In this document: positions 34,123 through 44,610 of the stretch, in pieces
Layout: every line of letters begins with the position of its first letter
Numbering within the stretch: the first letter of the stretch is position 1
Origin: Russula earlei
Taxonomy: Eukaryota; Basidiomycota; Agaricomycetes; Russulales; Russulaceae
DNA: 64,000 nucleotides
Assembly: GCA_025769875.1 (NCBI GenBank)
Contig: JAGFNK010000118.1
Span: 58,907-122,906 of the forward strand
Reading direction: 5' to 3'
Notes under the pieces: generated by a model
The model's input: the letters and a program-made list of their open reading frames with translations, nothing else
The model's database searches: none
Told to the model about the DNA's origin: nothing
Program-made: the position numbers and the translations under genes

Positions 34123-36688
34123 TCATATCCCTCTTAAAAACCTGTTGGGTGAGTGACATAGCAGGTCACTCAGATAGTGCTGTGGGGTGTGATGGCTGTG
34201 AAGGTCCACTCTGCTGAGCAGGGGCTGTGGCCAGCACTTGGACCTGTGGTTTGGAAGTTGGGGCAGGAGTGTTTGTGGGGGCTTTGTGTTTTGGAGGGGT
34301 GTTCTTCCAGCACTTGATGTAACCACATGCCCATGCAAGAAGAGCATCTTTGCACAGAGGAGGCTGCCTGCCTGTGTCCCCTCTGGGTCTTCAAAGGAGA
34401 AGAAGAGCAAGGAGTAGGAGCCAGGTTTGTAGGTGGAGGGGGCTTGCACCCATGAAGGGAGCTGGGTAATTGGGAGGGACACATATTGGGGGTTGACCGG
34501 AAATGAGATGGCCGAGATGTCAGCATTGTCTTGTGTTCCGCCGGTGCTGGCTACATCCAGCAAAGAATGAGGAGGAAGTGGTTGACCTTCAGAAGAAGGC
34601 GAGCGAGACGACACAGGGATGAGGTTATAGCGTTGCGACGCCTCGGGCGGCGCCTCACCAAGTGACAGTCGGGTAGTAGGGGTTTGGCTCGTATGGGTTT
34701 GAAGGATCATGCCGAGATGATGATCTGTAATCGTGCAGAGAGGATACGAAAATAACTGGCGCAGAGTGTCTTGGTGATGATCGGTAGAAGTCGAGAGCGC
34801 AGTCGGGGCAGCGTCGGTGCCTCGGTGTAAAGCGACATACATGCGGTGAATTTGTCTGAGGATAGGGACAAGATCGCTGTAAGCCCCGTAATTTTGCGCT
34901 GCCAGGACGATCCTGTTCCACAAGTTACAGAAGTCGTGCTGTAGACCAGGGAGGGTGAGTTGGATGTCAAATCTACAAAGTGATGAAAGGAGATGCGACG
35001 ATGGGTAATCCGAATATAAGTTAAGCCGAAGGGTATAAATCAAGTTGGCAAGCAGCACGCTTTCGCCTTTTGAAAGGTAACATCGGAGGGTGTCCTCCGA
35101 TAAACCCAGATGGTCCATCGCGAGCGCCAACCAACGGTCGTCGCGTTCCTGTGTGCTCGCAACAATGCAAGAAACTATACTCCGCGAATACTGTGCAAGA
35201 GGTTCGTGATGGATATAACTCTGGCGTTGCAGACAATGGCCCATTTCGACAGATTGCAGCACTTCATGCCCACGCCCCTCAAAAATGTCGTCGAGGATTC
35301 GTGAAACTGCAGCGGGGCCACATGCCACGTGTGCGGCATTCAAGCAAATGACGAGCCGACGGACTTTGAGGGGTTCGGTGACGAAATCGGAAGATAAGGT
35401 CCGGTCTAGGAAGTCATCCAATGTCTGCTGGAACTTGTAACGAAAAAGCAAAGGGAGATCAGCCTGGGGATCCTTGACCACGTTTGATGTTAAAAACCCG
35501 GGGATGGCGGCGAAGAAGCGTTCTCGAGAATGGTCGTTGCTCAGAGAATCAAATGTCGATCGTAGGACGAGGGGGTCGATGTCGGATGACCGATTACCAG
35601 CAGAATCTTCAGCCGCCTTCACCACAACCCCCAAGATCCATTGTTTATACTGATACCTCAGATCACCAATGTGCTTCCTGGTTTCGTCACTAAAGCAATA
35701 GGCCATGATGAAGAGAATTTGAAAGACTGCATACCGTGTGCTGGCATAAACGAACCAAGCAGTTGAAGAAAGCGGTGCGTAGTACCGGCTGTCGGTTTTG
35801 AAGATAGGGAACAACGTGATGCATGTGTATATCGCTGCAAAAAGTCCAACACACCCAGCCCCAACGATGAAGACTGAGTGATTAATATTGAAGAGAAAGA
35901 TGAGGAGACCAGCGAAGAAGAGCGAGAGAGAAAGGTGCAACAAGGTCGGCAATGACCCGACAACCCATGAAACGCGCAACGTTTCGATGCCATTGGAAAA
36001 GAATGCACGGATCCGCGCTCGTTTGTGTGGACTGCACATGGATGGCTGAGTTATTCTAGCGTATCGACGTGCCCCTTGATGTAACAATGTCGCCAGGAGG
36101 GCACAGGCAAGGCTGATAATCAAGCTCGAAAATCAGAGTGAGTTCACCCAGACGACGTATCTCGGAGGAGAGGATGGGGGAGGCTTGGTCGCAGTAGAGG
36201 GTATGGGTGAGTGGGATGCGTTGGGATCTGCGAGAGCCTGAAAGATGATCTCCAGATAGAACGCGGAAGTGTCCTGGGCGGTTCGCCTGAGGTCCTGGAT
36301 AGAGACCTCGACCGATACAGCGACCACGATGGAAAACAGACCGGCCTATGATCCACCACTTAAAGCGCGTAGAGGGATGGAGGCTACATGAGGACTCACG
36401 AAGATGAGGATACCATCAGCGTCTCTTTGCCAACGTTCGACCATCTTAAAATCTTCCCCCTCTGCCATCTTCGAATACATGGAGAAGAGAGCTCCGGAGC
36501 TGTCACCAAGGACCGACACTCCCTGCGACGGCCGCTTTGGTTCCGAGTCTGGCTGAAGGTGGTCCAAGTAGCCACCAACTACGGAGGAATATAAGAAGTT
36601 GGTGAGGGAAAGAAGCAAGGAACATACATGTTCGATTTCCTATCTCAACATCTGAGGGTGGCCCTTCAGCTTGATACATCGGAAACAT
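34123..36688 (-). pseudogene. DUF6535 membrane protein gene, copy 1, with in-frame stop
   Basis: Probable start at 36688 (MFPMYQAEGPPSDVEIG). After a GTATGT intron comes SVLGDSSGALFSMYSKMAEG and MVERWQRDADGILIF, the family N-terminus. A second intron leads to GLFSIVVAVSVEVSIQDLRR, then YVVWVNSL followed by TGA (36133-36135), then FSSLIISLACALLATLL in the same frame. The neighbouring paralogue has WVNSLWFLSM here, so a conserved Trp codon has become a stop. The remaining 660 residues are open: two further membrane segments (LPTLLHLSLSLFFAGLLIFL, VGLFAAIYTCITLFPIF), FFAAIPGFL, a helical region and a Ser/Pro-rich tail. DUF6535 is a large Agaricomycete-specific family of unknown function. The last 380 bp have CpG-depleted, transposon-like composition. 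Confidence 0.8.
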
Positions 36689-37275
36689 GGTGTGGTGGTA
36701 GCGTACGAGGATGGAAGGACCAAGACGTACGACTTTGAGAGCGCGAGGAAGGAAGGTCGCAGTTAAAGCCGCATTGGAAACACGAGGTTGACACTGACCA
36801 GGTTGTGGATGTGAAGTTGAGATGATCCCACACCGCCGACACTGGCTACCAACTGAACTTCGAGCTCGCAGCCTCGCACCCCGGATCTTTTGCAAAACGA
36901 TTATTCTTATTTTCCCGCTACACTCTTCGTGAGGTATCCTAGCTCCATACAAAGGGAATAAACATATATCTATGTTGCGGTCGCGCTCCATGCGGAATTA
37001 GATCATGATGAAGATTAATGTGCTTTACAATACAACAGTCGGTATAGTCCATAATAAATTACCGGAAGCGGCCTCCGTACGGACACGAGAAGGTTCCAGG
37101 TGATGCCACAAATTAGAAGGGATCGGGAACAGTCCGGCGGCGAGAAAAACGATCCCTACGACAACTTTCAGAGAGAGATCTACACGTCTGCATCGAAGAC
37201 GGTTCGAGAAGAAAAAAAAACTCACAAATGCCCACATGTCCCACTTGTGTTGTTGTGGCCCATCAGCGAGACAAA
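36689..37275. other. Intergenic between two DUF6535 genes
   Basis: Upstream region of copy 1 and downstream region of copy 2. No separate gene recognised. Confidence 0.45.
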
Positions 37276-39940
37276 TCATGCTGATGATCGCGGAGTGCGG
37301 GAGGTGAGGTCGTCTGCTGACGCTGATGGGTGTGGGTGGCGGGAGACCTCCATCGGAACTAGGGAACTCGGGTCGCGGGTATCGTGCTGCACACTGGACG
37401 TCTCAGTGCTTGTCGTAACGTGGGTATCCAAAACAGTGGCAATCTGCGAAGTCAGGTGCAAGTCGGCCGTTGGAGGTGAGAGCGAGGGCGTGGGCGAAGA
37501 TCCCCGTGCATGAGGGACAGCATCAGACTGTGGCGGAGTGGATGCTACAGTTGAGGGTCGCCTCACAGGAATAGCCCCGCTGCTGCTGCTGAGGGCAGAT
37601 ATCGGGATAGGCGGTGGCGTTGAGCCAGATACGATAGGAAGGTCGATGGTCGTTTCCTTGCTCTTTGGCGAGGGGACACCATCTCTAGAGGTAGACCGAG
37701 GGGTGGGATTAGCAACGAACCGGGTAGCAGAGATGTCAGTGTTGAATGGTGATGAGTTGGCAGTGCGTATGTCCAGTGAAGCTGCGGGAGACGCCTGACT
37801 TTCGAGAGAAGCGGCACGAGGCGACGTATCGAGAGGGACAGCGCTTCGCCGTGATTCAAACACATCACCAGATGACGGCCCACCGGCCAAGGGGTTGGTA
37901 ATACCTCGATTTAGCACCGGAGACGGGGGTGCACTACGCCTCGACGGAGGAGACAAACGGACTAGAGCAATGTCGGATTGGGGGGCAAAGGGAAAGCTCG
38001 CAGCAGAAGTGTGAGGGGTCTGTCTATGAACATGAGGCGTCGGGTCCAAGAGATGGCCGGTGACGTTGCAAGATGGATACGACGACGAATACCATGCATT
38101 GTCTTCGCCGTATGCAGTGGGAGAGGGAGGAGAGTGCGGAGATGAGGGAGAATTGGAGGCTTCGTGCAGGGCGGTATAAAGATGGCGGATCTCTCTGAGG
38201 ATAAAGACGGGAATGCTGTTCTGCTGGCTGTTCCGTGCCTCTCGAACGATCTCATTCCACAACATACAGAAGTTGGACTGGAGTTCAGGAAGAGTGTTAT
38301 GTATATCAAATTGGGAGAGGAGCCGGAGGATGCTCGAATCCCAAGGTGGGAGAACAGAATCCAACAAGTTGCGAGCGACGTGGAGCAAGATGAGAAGCAA
38401 GACACTGTCGCCATGTGGGATGTTGTCTCGGAGGACGCGATCTGGTAAGCGAAAGTGGGCCCTGGCGAGGGCAACCCAGCGGTTGTCGCGTTCTTGTGTA
38501 GCAATGATACTGGCAACTAAGCTCCGTGAGGTAAGCGCAATCCATTCGTCGGCGCTGTTGCACCAGTGCAGTAGTGAGTGTCCCATCTCAACGGATTTGT
38601 GCACGCCACGCCATCGCCCGTCGAAAAGATTTCCTAGGATCCGCGAGATTACGAAGGAACCGAGGGCTTCGTTGGCAGCGTTGAGACAGATCGCGAGTCG
38701 ACTGATCTTGATAGTTTCGGAGATTGACTCGGATGTCAAAGTGTAGTCCAAGAACTCATCCATTGTTTGCCGCATCTTGATCTGAATTAGAGAAGGGGGA
38801 CGGGCGCGGACCTCTCTTGATCTGCAGAACCCAGGGATGGCCGCAAAGAATCTTTCCATAGCGTCGTCGTCATCAATAGAGGCGATCGTCCACTGTATAA
38901 CGCGGCCATCGACTTCAGACGACCGATTGAAAGCAGTGTCCTCGGCTGCCTTCTCCACACCGCCTAAGAACCATCGACGATATCGGTTCTTCGTGTCACG
39001 AAAGCGTCCCGGGGTGACCGTGTCACGGCTATCTGGGATGAAGCACAGAATTTTAAAGATGGCATATAAGATGCCCGTATAGATGAACCAAGCTGTTGCG
39101 GAAAGCGGTGCGTAGTACGGGCTATCATGGCGGAAAATGGGCATCAAGGTGATGCATCCATATGTACTTGCGGAGAACGCAACCCACACAACTATGGCGC
39201 TGAAGGTAGTCTGATCGATATTGAAGAGGAAAATAAGGAGGCCAGGATAAGAATAAAAAGAGGGAAAGGTGCAGTAGGGTCGGCAAAGCTTCAACGATCC
39301 AAGGTACGTGCAACGTGTGGACGCCATTTGCAAAGAATGGCGCTCGTTTATGTGGACTAGACCGAGATGGCCGGGTGACTCTAATGTATCGACCTGCCCA
39401 TTGGTGTAACAGAGTCGCCAAGAGGGCACTGGAAAGACTGAGAGCCATGCTCAGGAACCACAAAGAGTTCACCCAAATGGCGTACGTCGGTGGAGAGAAC
39501 GCCTGTGGGTTGGCGAAAGGGAAGGGGATCTCCGCGTCAGGTGTATTGGAGGCGGCGAGAAGTTGATAGATATTCTGGAGATAGAACGCCGACGTGTCTT
39601 GTACGTTCGGTCTGAGGTCCTGAATTGACACCGTGACCAGTATGGCGATGACGGCAGAAAACAGCCCGCTCTATGAAGTTGCTGTTGACGAGGGGGAACC
39701 TGCACGGAGGGTGGCACAAGTACTCACGAAGATCAGAATTGTCTGGGCATCCTTTTGCCATCGTTCGGCCATCCCATTGTCTTCTTCCTTCACGATGTTT
39801 GAATACATGGAGAACAGAGGCGCAGAGCTATCGCCCAAGCTGGATACTGTTTGCGATGGCTGATTCGAGAGTGATCTGAACCAGCCATTAGCCGGGATAC
39901 CCCCCTCGACGTCTGTTGGCCTTCTCTCAGGTTGAGACAT
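37276..39940 (-). pseudogene. DUF6535 membrane protein gene, copy 2, frameshifted
   Basis: Exon 1 starts at 39940 (MSQPERRPTDVEGGIPANGW) and reads SSLGDSSAPLFSMYSNIV and MAERWQKDAQTILIF. An intron near 39,670-39,726 joins SGLFSAVIAILVTVSIQDLR and TYAIWVNSLWFLSMALSL, intact here unlike copy 1. In the membrane segment LPTLLHLSLFLFLS, at about 39,243, the frame moves by one base; the continuation GLLIFLFNIDQTTFSAIV lies in the next frame. Aligned with copy 1, one extra base is present and no splice sites are near. Beyond the break about 650 residues are open: YGCITLMPIFRHDSPYYAPL, FFAAIPGF, KMRQTMDEFLDYTL and a Ser/Pro/Thr-rich tail ending at TGA 37276-37278. Function unknown. Confidence 0.78.
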
Positions 39941-40897
39941 TCACGAAATCCTGGGTGGAATGGGGTGTTTGGATTCGGGTATGAGAACATGGGTCTGAGC
40001 GAACATTCTTAACGTTAGGGGAAAAGGGACAGGGCAACATCAAGCGCGGGCTTGGAGCTGTCCGAGAAAACAATACGTAAATGATCGACGCGACCCCAAA
40101 AGGCAGTATTCCCTTCCTTACGCAAAGCATTCGATTGTGGCGAAAACAGCACCTGTTCCCTACCAGTAGAGGGCAGTTCCAGCAAGGAGGAAAGCGAGCG
40201 CATGGCCGTCGTGCATCATCCATTGGGAGGGGAGAGGACAATCGATGAACAACGGTTGGAACCAGCACACGCCGTGCGTTGACATTGATTAACATTGACT
40301 GACGTTTGACAGCAAGCATGCACGGCCACCCAATTATTCCAAAAGAAAATCGCACTTCTATTCTTTTACCGACGTTCAACCTAACTTGAAACAGCAGAAG
40401 GCGCGCGCCACTTCCGCGTCCAGGAATCTGAACTGCGTCCACCGTCCAAAACCAGCTCATGTTGGTCTCCGCGAGAAGCGTCGGACGTCCTGCCAGCTCC
40501 GCTCTTGTGAGAAAGATGTAACACGCCTCGGCAAGATATTTATCCCAATCGGCCGCTGGCGCACCCTTGCCCGTTCAAATGTGGAACTCACTTTCGACTT
40601 GCTCACCTACCCCCTTCAATTTGTCACCGCCTGACCAGTTCATCCGATGGGTGGGCGTGTCCAGAAACACTCTGCCCGTGCACCCCCGACCGAGCGCCGC
40701 TGGCGCTGAAATCTTCCCTGGCAAGGTGATATGTGATTCAGAGGTTCGAGGTGAGGAAGGCGGCGCTTGCGTGAGATTCGCACGAATCGTTCTCGCCGAG
40801 AACAGCTGGGCTGAGCGCTGGCAACATTTTCGAGCACACGATGTCGTCCATGATGGTGCTCGCAACTATGCGTCGCGCAGGACAGGCAATTATCTCG
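39941..40897. other. No gene recognised
   Basis: Upstream of DUF6535 copy 2. Frames on both strands lack recognisable domains. Presumably promoter plus unannotated spacer. Confidence 0.4.
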
Positions 40898-41070
40898 AGA
40901 CGTCAGCGCGCCAACGTACCAGTCTGAAACCAAATCATCATCCACGCAATGGGAGGATGCCTCTTGATATTCTCGAAAGATCAGCAGAACGTGGTATCAA
41001 CAACTCACAAGTTCGCCGTATTTATACGAGTGCTAAGCGGACGAACTTTTGAGCGATTCAGATACCGCTT
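40898..41070. repeat. Dispersed repeat, copy 1
   Basis: About 170 bp that recur in the same orientation at 43020-43190. Shared landmarks are GACGTCAGC, CCAACGTACCAGTCTGAAAC, CAATGGGAGGATGCC, GTGGTATCAAC and GAGTGCTAAGCGGACGA. The right end overlaps the 3' end of DUF6535 relic 3. Confidence 0.75.
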
Positions 41071-41765
41071 TCATTAACGACGTACGATCCAACACCTCAT
41101 CCAACGCTTCATTCCAAACATGCCGGAGGACCCTGTTTTGAGATCTTCCATCAACATTCGGTTCAAGACGACGGGAATCGCATCGAAGAATCTCTTTGGC
41201 GTGTCATCTTCTCCAAGAGCGACTATGAACCAGCTCAAGACCCAGTCATGGGATCTCTGACGACGGTTCCAACGTATCCTCTTCAGTCACTTGCGATAAC
41301 GGTTCGGTCCACGACTGGCAAGTTCCAGTCGGCTAGGTAATGAACATTTGAGTTATGGTACATGTAAACATCGCTCGTGTTACTGTCTCTCGAAACAACG
41401 AGGGGTAATACAGCCATATAGATCCACAACAGCGAACATAGAACTGATAGCGACCGAGACAAGAGCAATCCGAAGGGCTTTACTGAATACGAATTGCTTT
41501 ATGGAATCTGGGAGAAATGGAGAGGCCAGAGAGCTTGAAGCTGAGGAACTTGAACATGATGGAAACATGTAGCTCCATATTATTCACGCCTTCGGATGAA
41601 AAAGGTGCGCGATTTCGCATTCACTTGCATCGTTCCACCATGGTGATCCTGGCATATCGGCACGCCCTCATACTGCCAACCAAGAGAACACAGGTAGGAC
41701 TGATCGCCAAAGTGAAGCCATCCGGACTGCGTACACTGGCGGTATCTCGAAATGATGAATGACAC
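41050..41765 (-). pseudogene. DUF6535 gene, copy 3, advanced decay
   Basis: Minus-strand fragments in several frames follow the order of the two better copies. FTLAISPTCVLLV...CRYARIT matches the ALLATLLHQW...RYIRVT segment. ALVSVAISSMFAVVDLYGCIT corresponds to VWVAFSASTYGCIT. EEDTLEPSSEI corresponds to AEDTAFNRSSEV. LSWFIVALGEDDTPKRFFDAI corresponds to IQWTIASIDDDDAMERFFAAI. Stops and frame changes lie between all of them. No exon 1 or tail was found. Confidence 0.6.
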
Positions 41766-41770
41766 ACGTT

Positions 41771-42221
41771 ACGATTTGAGTTGGCGAGATATCGAGGACA
41801 ATCACCGCAAGCAGCGCACCAACGCCGGCAGAGGGTAAAACCTGTTGAACGAGCAGCCACTAGAGGGCGTGTGAACGGACAAACCCGAAACCGTACGCGT
41901 AAATAATAATTCGAATTACTTGTCGTTTTTCCTCAGTCTTTGGTACACAGGACTGAGGTCAGTACTACACTGATTTATAGTTCTCTTTAAAACTAATACT
42001 GTACATGGTCATGCTCCTTACAAGCTAACTTACTAACCAATACAGTCTTCCGCACACAAGACTGAGTCACGCTCCTTACAGGCTTCAACAAAACCGTCTG
42101 CATGCCAGTCATGGTCCGAGACAGATAGAAAGAAGAAAAAAAAAGACACATTTGAATAGATAGACCAAAAGTCGTCCATGCAAGAATCGAAATGCAACAG
42201 TACTGTCCTTCTCCCACTCCC
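41771..42221. other. No gene recognised
   Basis: Spacer between DUF6535 relic 3 and the coiled-coil fragment. It has imperfect internal repetition around ACACAGGACTGAG / ACACAAGACTGAG (about 41945 and 42053). No coding remains. Confidence 0.4.
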
Positions 42222-42730
42222 CTACCATAAAAGTATAGATGCAATGACAGCCCCAACGATCGCTAATGTATAACTTCCCAAGGGCGCCAACAGCTGCCGT
42301 AAGTTCTCATCCTCCGTCTGGACGAGGTCGATCTCCTCGAGCAGCGCGAGCCGCTGCTCCTGCTCCCGTTTCGACACCGAGCGCGCCGCGCGCAGCTCTT
42401 CCTGCGCTGCCGTGACCTCCTGCGAGAGCTCCTGGGCGCGCGCAGAGAACGCTGCGTTCGCATCCGTGAACTGCCGCAACTTCTCTGCCTGCTGTGCCGC
42501 GCGTTATTCCGCCGCGAGTTTTCTCCTTTGCAAGCCGGTTTACTTGGTCCGAGTCCTCCCTGACCAATTTCGAAAGAGAAAAAAAAAAAGAGGGCGATCA
42601 GCGCCCAGGAAAAAGCAGTGCCGGAACGAGGGTGTGGGGTGTACACTCATCAACCGTTCGCGCGCACGAGGTGCTCCTCGAGCGTTTTGACTTCCTTTAC
42701 TACCGATCTGGAGTATTGTTTGCTAATAGG
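42222..42730 (-). pseudogene. Truncated tail-anchored coiled-coil protein gene
   Basis: The last exon encodes a long heptad-rich helix (QFTDANAAFSARAQELSQEV, AAQEELRAARSVSKREQEQR, LALLEEIDLVQTEDENLRQL) followed by YTLAIVGAVIASILLW and stop, a C-terminal membrane anchor. Upstream, EDSDQVNRLAKEK should continue as LAAE and RAAQQAEKLRQ. One extra A shifts the frame and a TAA follows. An exon further up (EVKTLEEHLVRAN, 42690-42730) joins through an intron with a T-rich tract, and then homology ends abruptly at non-coding, CpG-poor DNA. So the gene lacks its 5' part and carries a frameshift and a stop. The parent gene was not identified. Confidence 0.55.
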
Positions 42731-42734
42731 CTTA

Positions 42735-43019
42735 GCGACCTGCAATTTGCATAATCATGACAGTTATTGCGACACTATCGAAAGTTACAATATGTACTGC
42801 TAGTGCCACCAAGGTATTTGAAGAGTAGATCTGCCTACCCCCCCCAGATTGATCGGCCATCTTACTCGGCAGGCCTCTGACACTTATTGATATTATTGAC
42901 ACATATCTGTCCCAACCCAAAATTGATCGGCTGTCTACTGACACCTCTTTGGCACTTACAGTATTACCCCTTACGGTGCACTCGCTAGCGTGGGAGGTCT
43001 TTCCTGATGAAATAACTCT
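42735..43019. other. CpG-poor insertion without coding content
   Basis: Contains an internal repetition (TTGATCGGC(C/T) ... CTGACAC) at about 42850-42890 and 42922-42945. It separates the coiled-coil fragment from dispersed repeat copy 2. Probably a small transposon fragment. Confidence 0.3.
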
Positions 43020-43190
43020 CAAGACGTCAGCCCACCAACGTACCAGTCTGAAACTAAATCACCATCCTTGATCCACACAATGGGAGGATGCCTTGAGAAG
43101 GAATCAGTGGAATGTGGTATCAACTCAAAGTTCGCCGTGTTTATACAACGAGTGCTAAGCGGACGAGCGATTCAGAGACCGCTTATTGTC
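43020..43190. repeat. Dispersed repeat, copy 2
   Basis: Direct copy of the repeat at 40898-41070. Many differences are C-to-T or G-to-A at former CpG sites. Its right end lies just left of the hAT element insertion site. Confidence 0.75.
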
Positions 43191-43654
43191 ATTTTCATGT
43201 GACCTTGGACTAGTGCTGTCACGGCTCGGTCCGGTCCGGCTCGGTTCGGCTCAGCAACGGCTTGGCCAGATTGGGTGAGCCGGACCGAGCCAAGCGGCCC
43301 AAGCCTGGCTTGCGGCTTGAGCCGATTCGAGCCGCCCCATTTGGGCCATGTCTACTTTTGGATCTACTTTCCATTTTGAGAACATTCGAATGCTCTTGTT
43401 GCCACTTGGCACTTCCGTCCGTTGAGTTATGAGTTAGCCGCCCCATTTGGGTCATGTCTACTTTTGGATCTATTTCCATTTTGAGATCACAAAGTCTTGT
43501 ACGGTTGTACCGCTGCCTTATGTAACTTATGTGATCAGTTCAATTTCTCATCTACATTCTGCCAAGTGTACTGAAGTAGCAAGCACAATACTGTAATCCA
43601 GATAGATGGATATATTGATACATTGTAACAGATGATGTTGGTTGCATGCAAGTG

Positions 43655-44284
43655 TTAGATGAGGCGTCCCCAATCACCAAGAACTACAGGGTAACCGGAG
43701 AGCTGTCTCGCGGCGACGAATCCCCTCATGAGTTCCTGGTCACGTCCCAATGACTGGAGGCGGAAGCGCAGTGGCTCGCCCAGCTTCTTGATGAGAGTGC
43801 GGATCTCGTCCGTCCGTGCGCAGCTCGCCGCCCGGAGCTCGATACACGTCATACCACTCCGCGCGCCAGCGCGAGCCACCGATCACGCCTGCGAATGAGC
43901 CGCCCTTCCCGTTTGCTTCTGCGCGCCAGCGCTCGAGTGTCTCTGCGAGTGCGAGGGTGCGCGCCGCGGGCGATCCGAGGGCGAGGGCCGGGACGAAGGC
44001 GTTGTACGGAGGCAGGGCAGCACCGTTGTGGGCGGTGGTGCCGTCCGCAGACGTGGAGATGGAGGTGAAGTCGGAGTCAGGAATATCCCATGCGAGGGGA
44101 TGTCCGTGTGCCTTACGCTAGGCGTTGTCAGCGCGGAGGGCTGCGACGACTTGGGGACGGAGGAGACCCAAGGCAGGGCGGGTGTCGGGCGCTAGGAGGG
44201 AGGGCACGAGAGGCTCCGAGGCGAGGTGTGGGCGGAAGTTGTCACAGATGTTGAGCACGGCTATTGCTCTTGTCGTCGTGTCTC
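43655..44284 (-). pseudogene. Captured DUF4743 (Nudix-associated) gene fragment
   Basis: Minus-strand reading gives AVLNICDNFRPHLASEPLVP, ALGLLRPQVVAALRADNA, a TAG, then in the next frame PLAWDIPDSDFTSIS, PPYNAFVPALALGSPAARTL, ALAETLERWRAEANGKG and FAGVIGGSRWRAEWYDVYRA. This order (CDNFR, GLLRP, SPAAR, W, VIGxxxWRxE) is that of DUF4743, the N-terminal domain of fungal and plant Nudix hydrolases often annotated thiamine pyrophosphokinase-related. The Nudix box that should follow is missing. A separate frame runs on to 43655 (DEIRTLIKKLGEPLRFRLQ) but is not recognised. It lies wholly inside the hAT element. Confidence 0.55.
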
Positions 44285-44610
44285 GGCCACGGCTGCGTGG
44301 TCGCCTCCAACTGAGGTGGTGGTGGCACGCATGGCCAATAGCGCGTGGCGTGCGGCGTGCATCCTGAGCTATCGGCGTGTCTGGGTGTGTCGGCGAACGG
44401 CCTGCGATGGTGGCGGCTTCTGCTTCTCTGAGGCGGCGGCGTGTTCTTCATCATCCGATTCTTCGTGGGGTTGTTCTACTTGATCCTCGTTGACGTCTTT
44501 TACGAGGCGTGGCGGCGAGATGGCGGTGTAGCGAGTCCGGGGACGAGAGGGTGTCGCGTTGTGTCGCGTCGCGTGTCCGCACGTGATTCCGTGGCCAGCC
44601 AGAATCCTCC

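Noticed and set aside
41283..41468. A 61-residue minus-strand ORF starting MLLSRSLSVLCSLLWIYMAV, looking like a signal peptide of a small secreted protein
   Set aside because: It lies across a DUF6535 relic in another frame. The adjacent frame gives the homologous YGCIT segment, so this is a by-product of decay.
43219..43479. Minus-strand ORF at the left end of the hAT element with repeated DMTQMG/RHGPNG motifs
   Set aside because: It consists of the subterminal repeats of the element; there is no gene beyond them.
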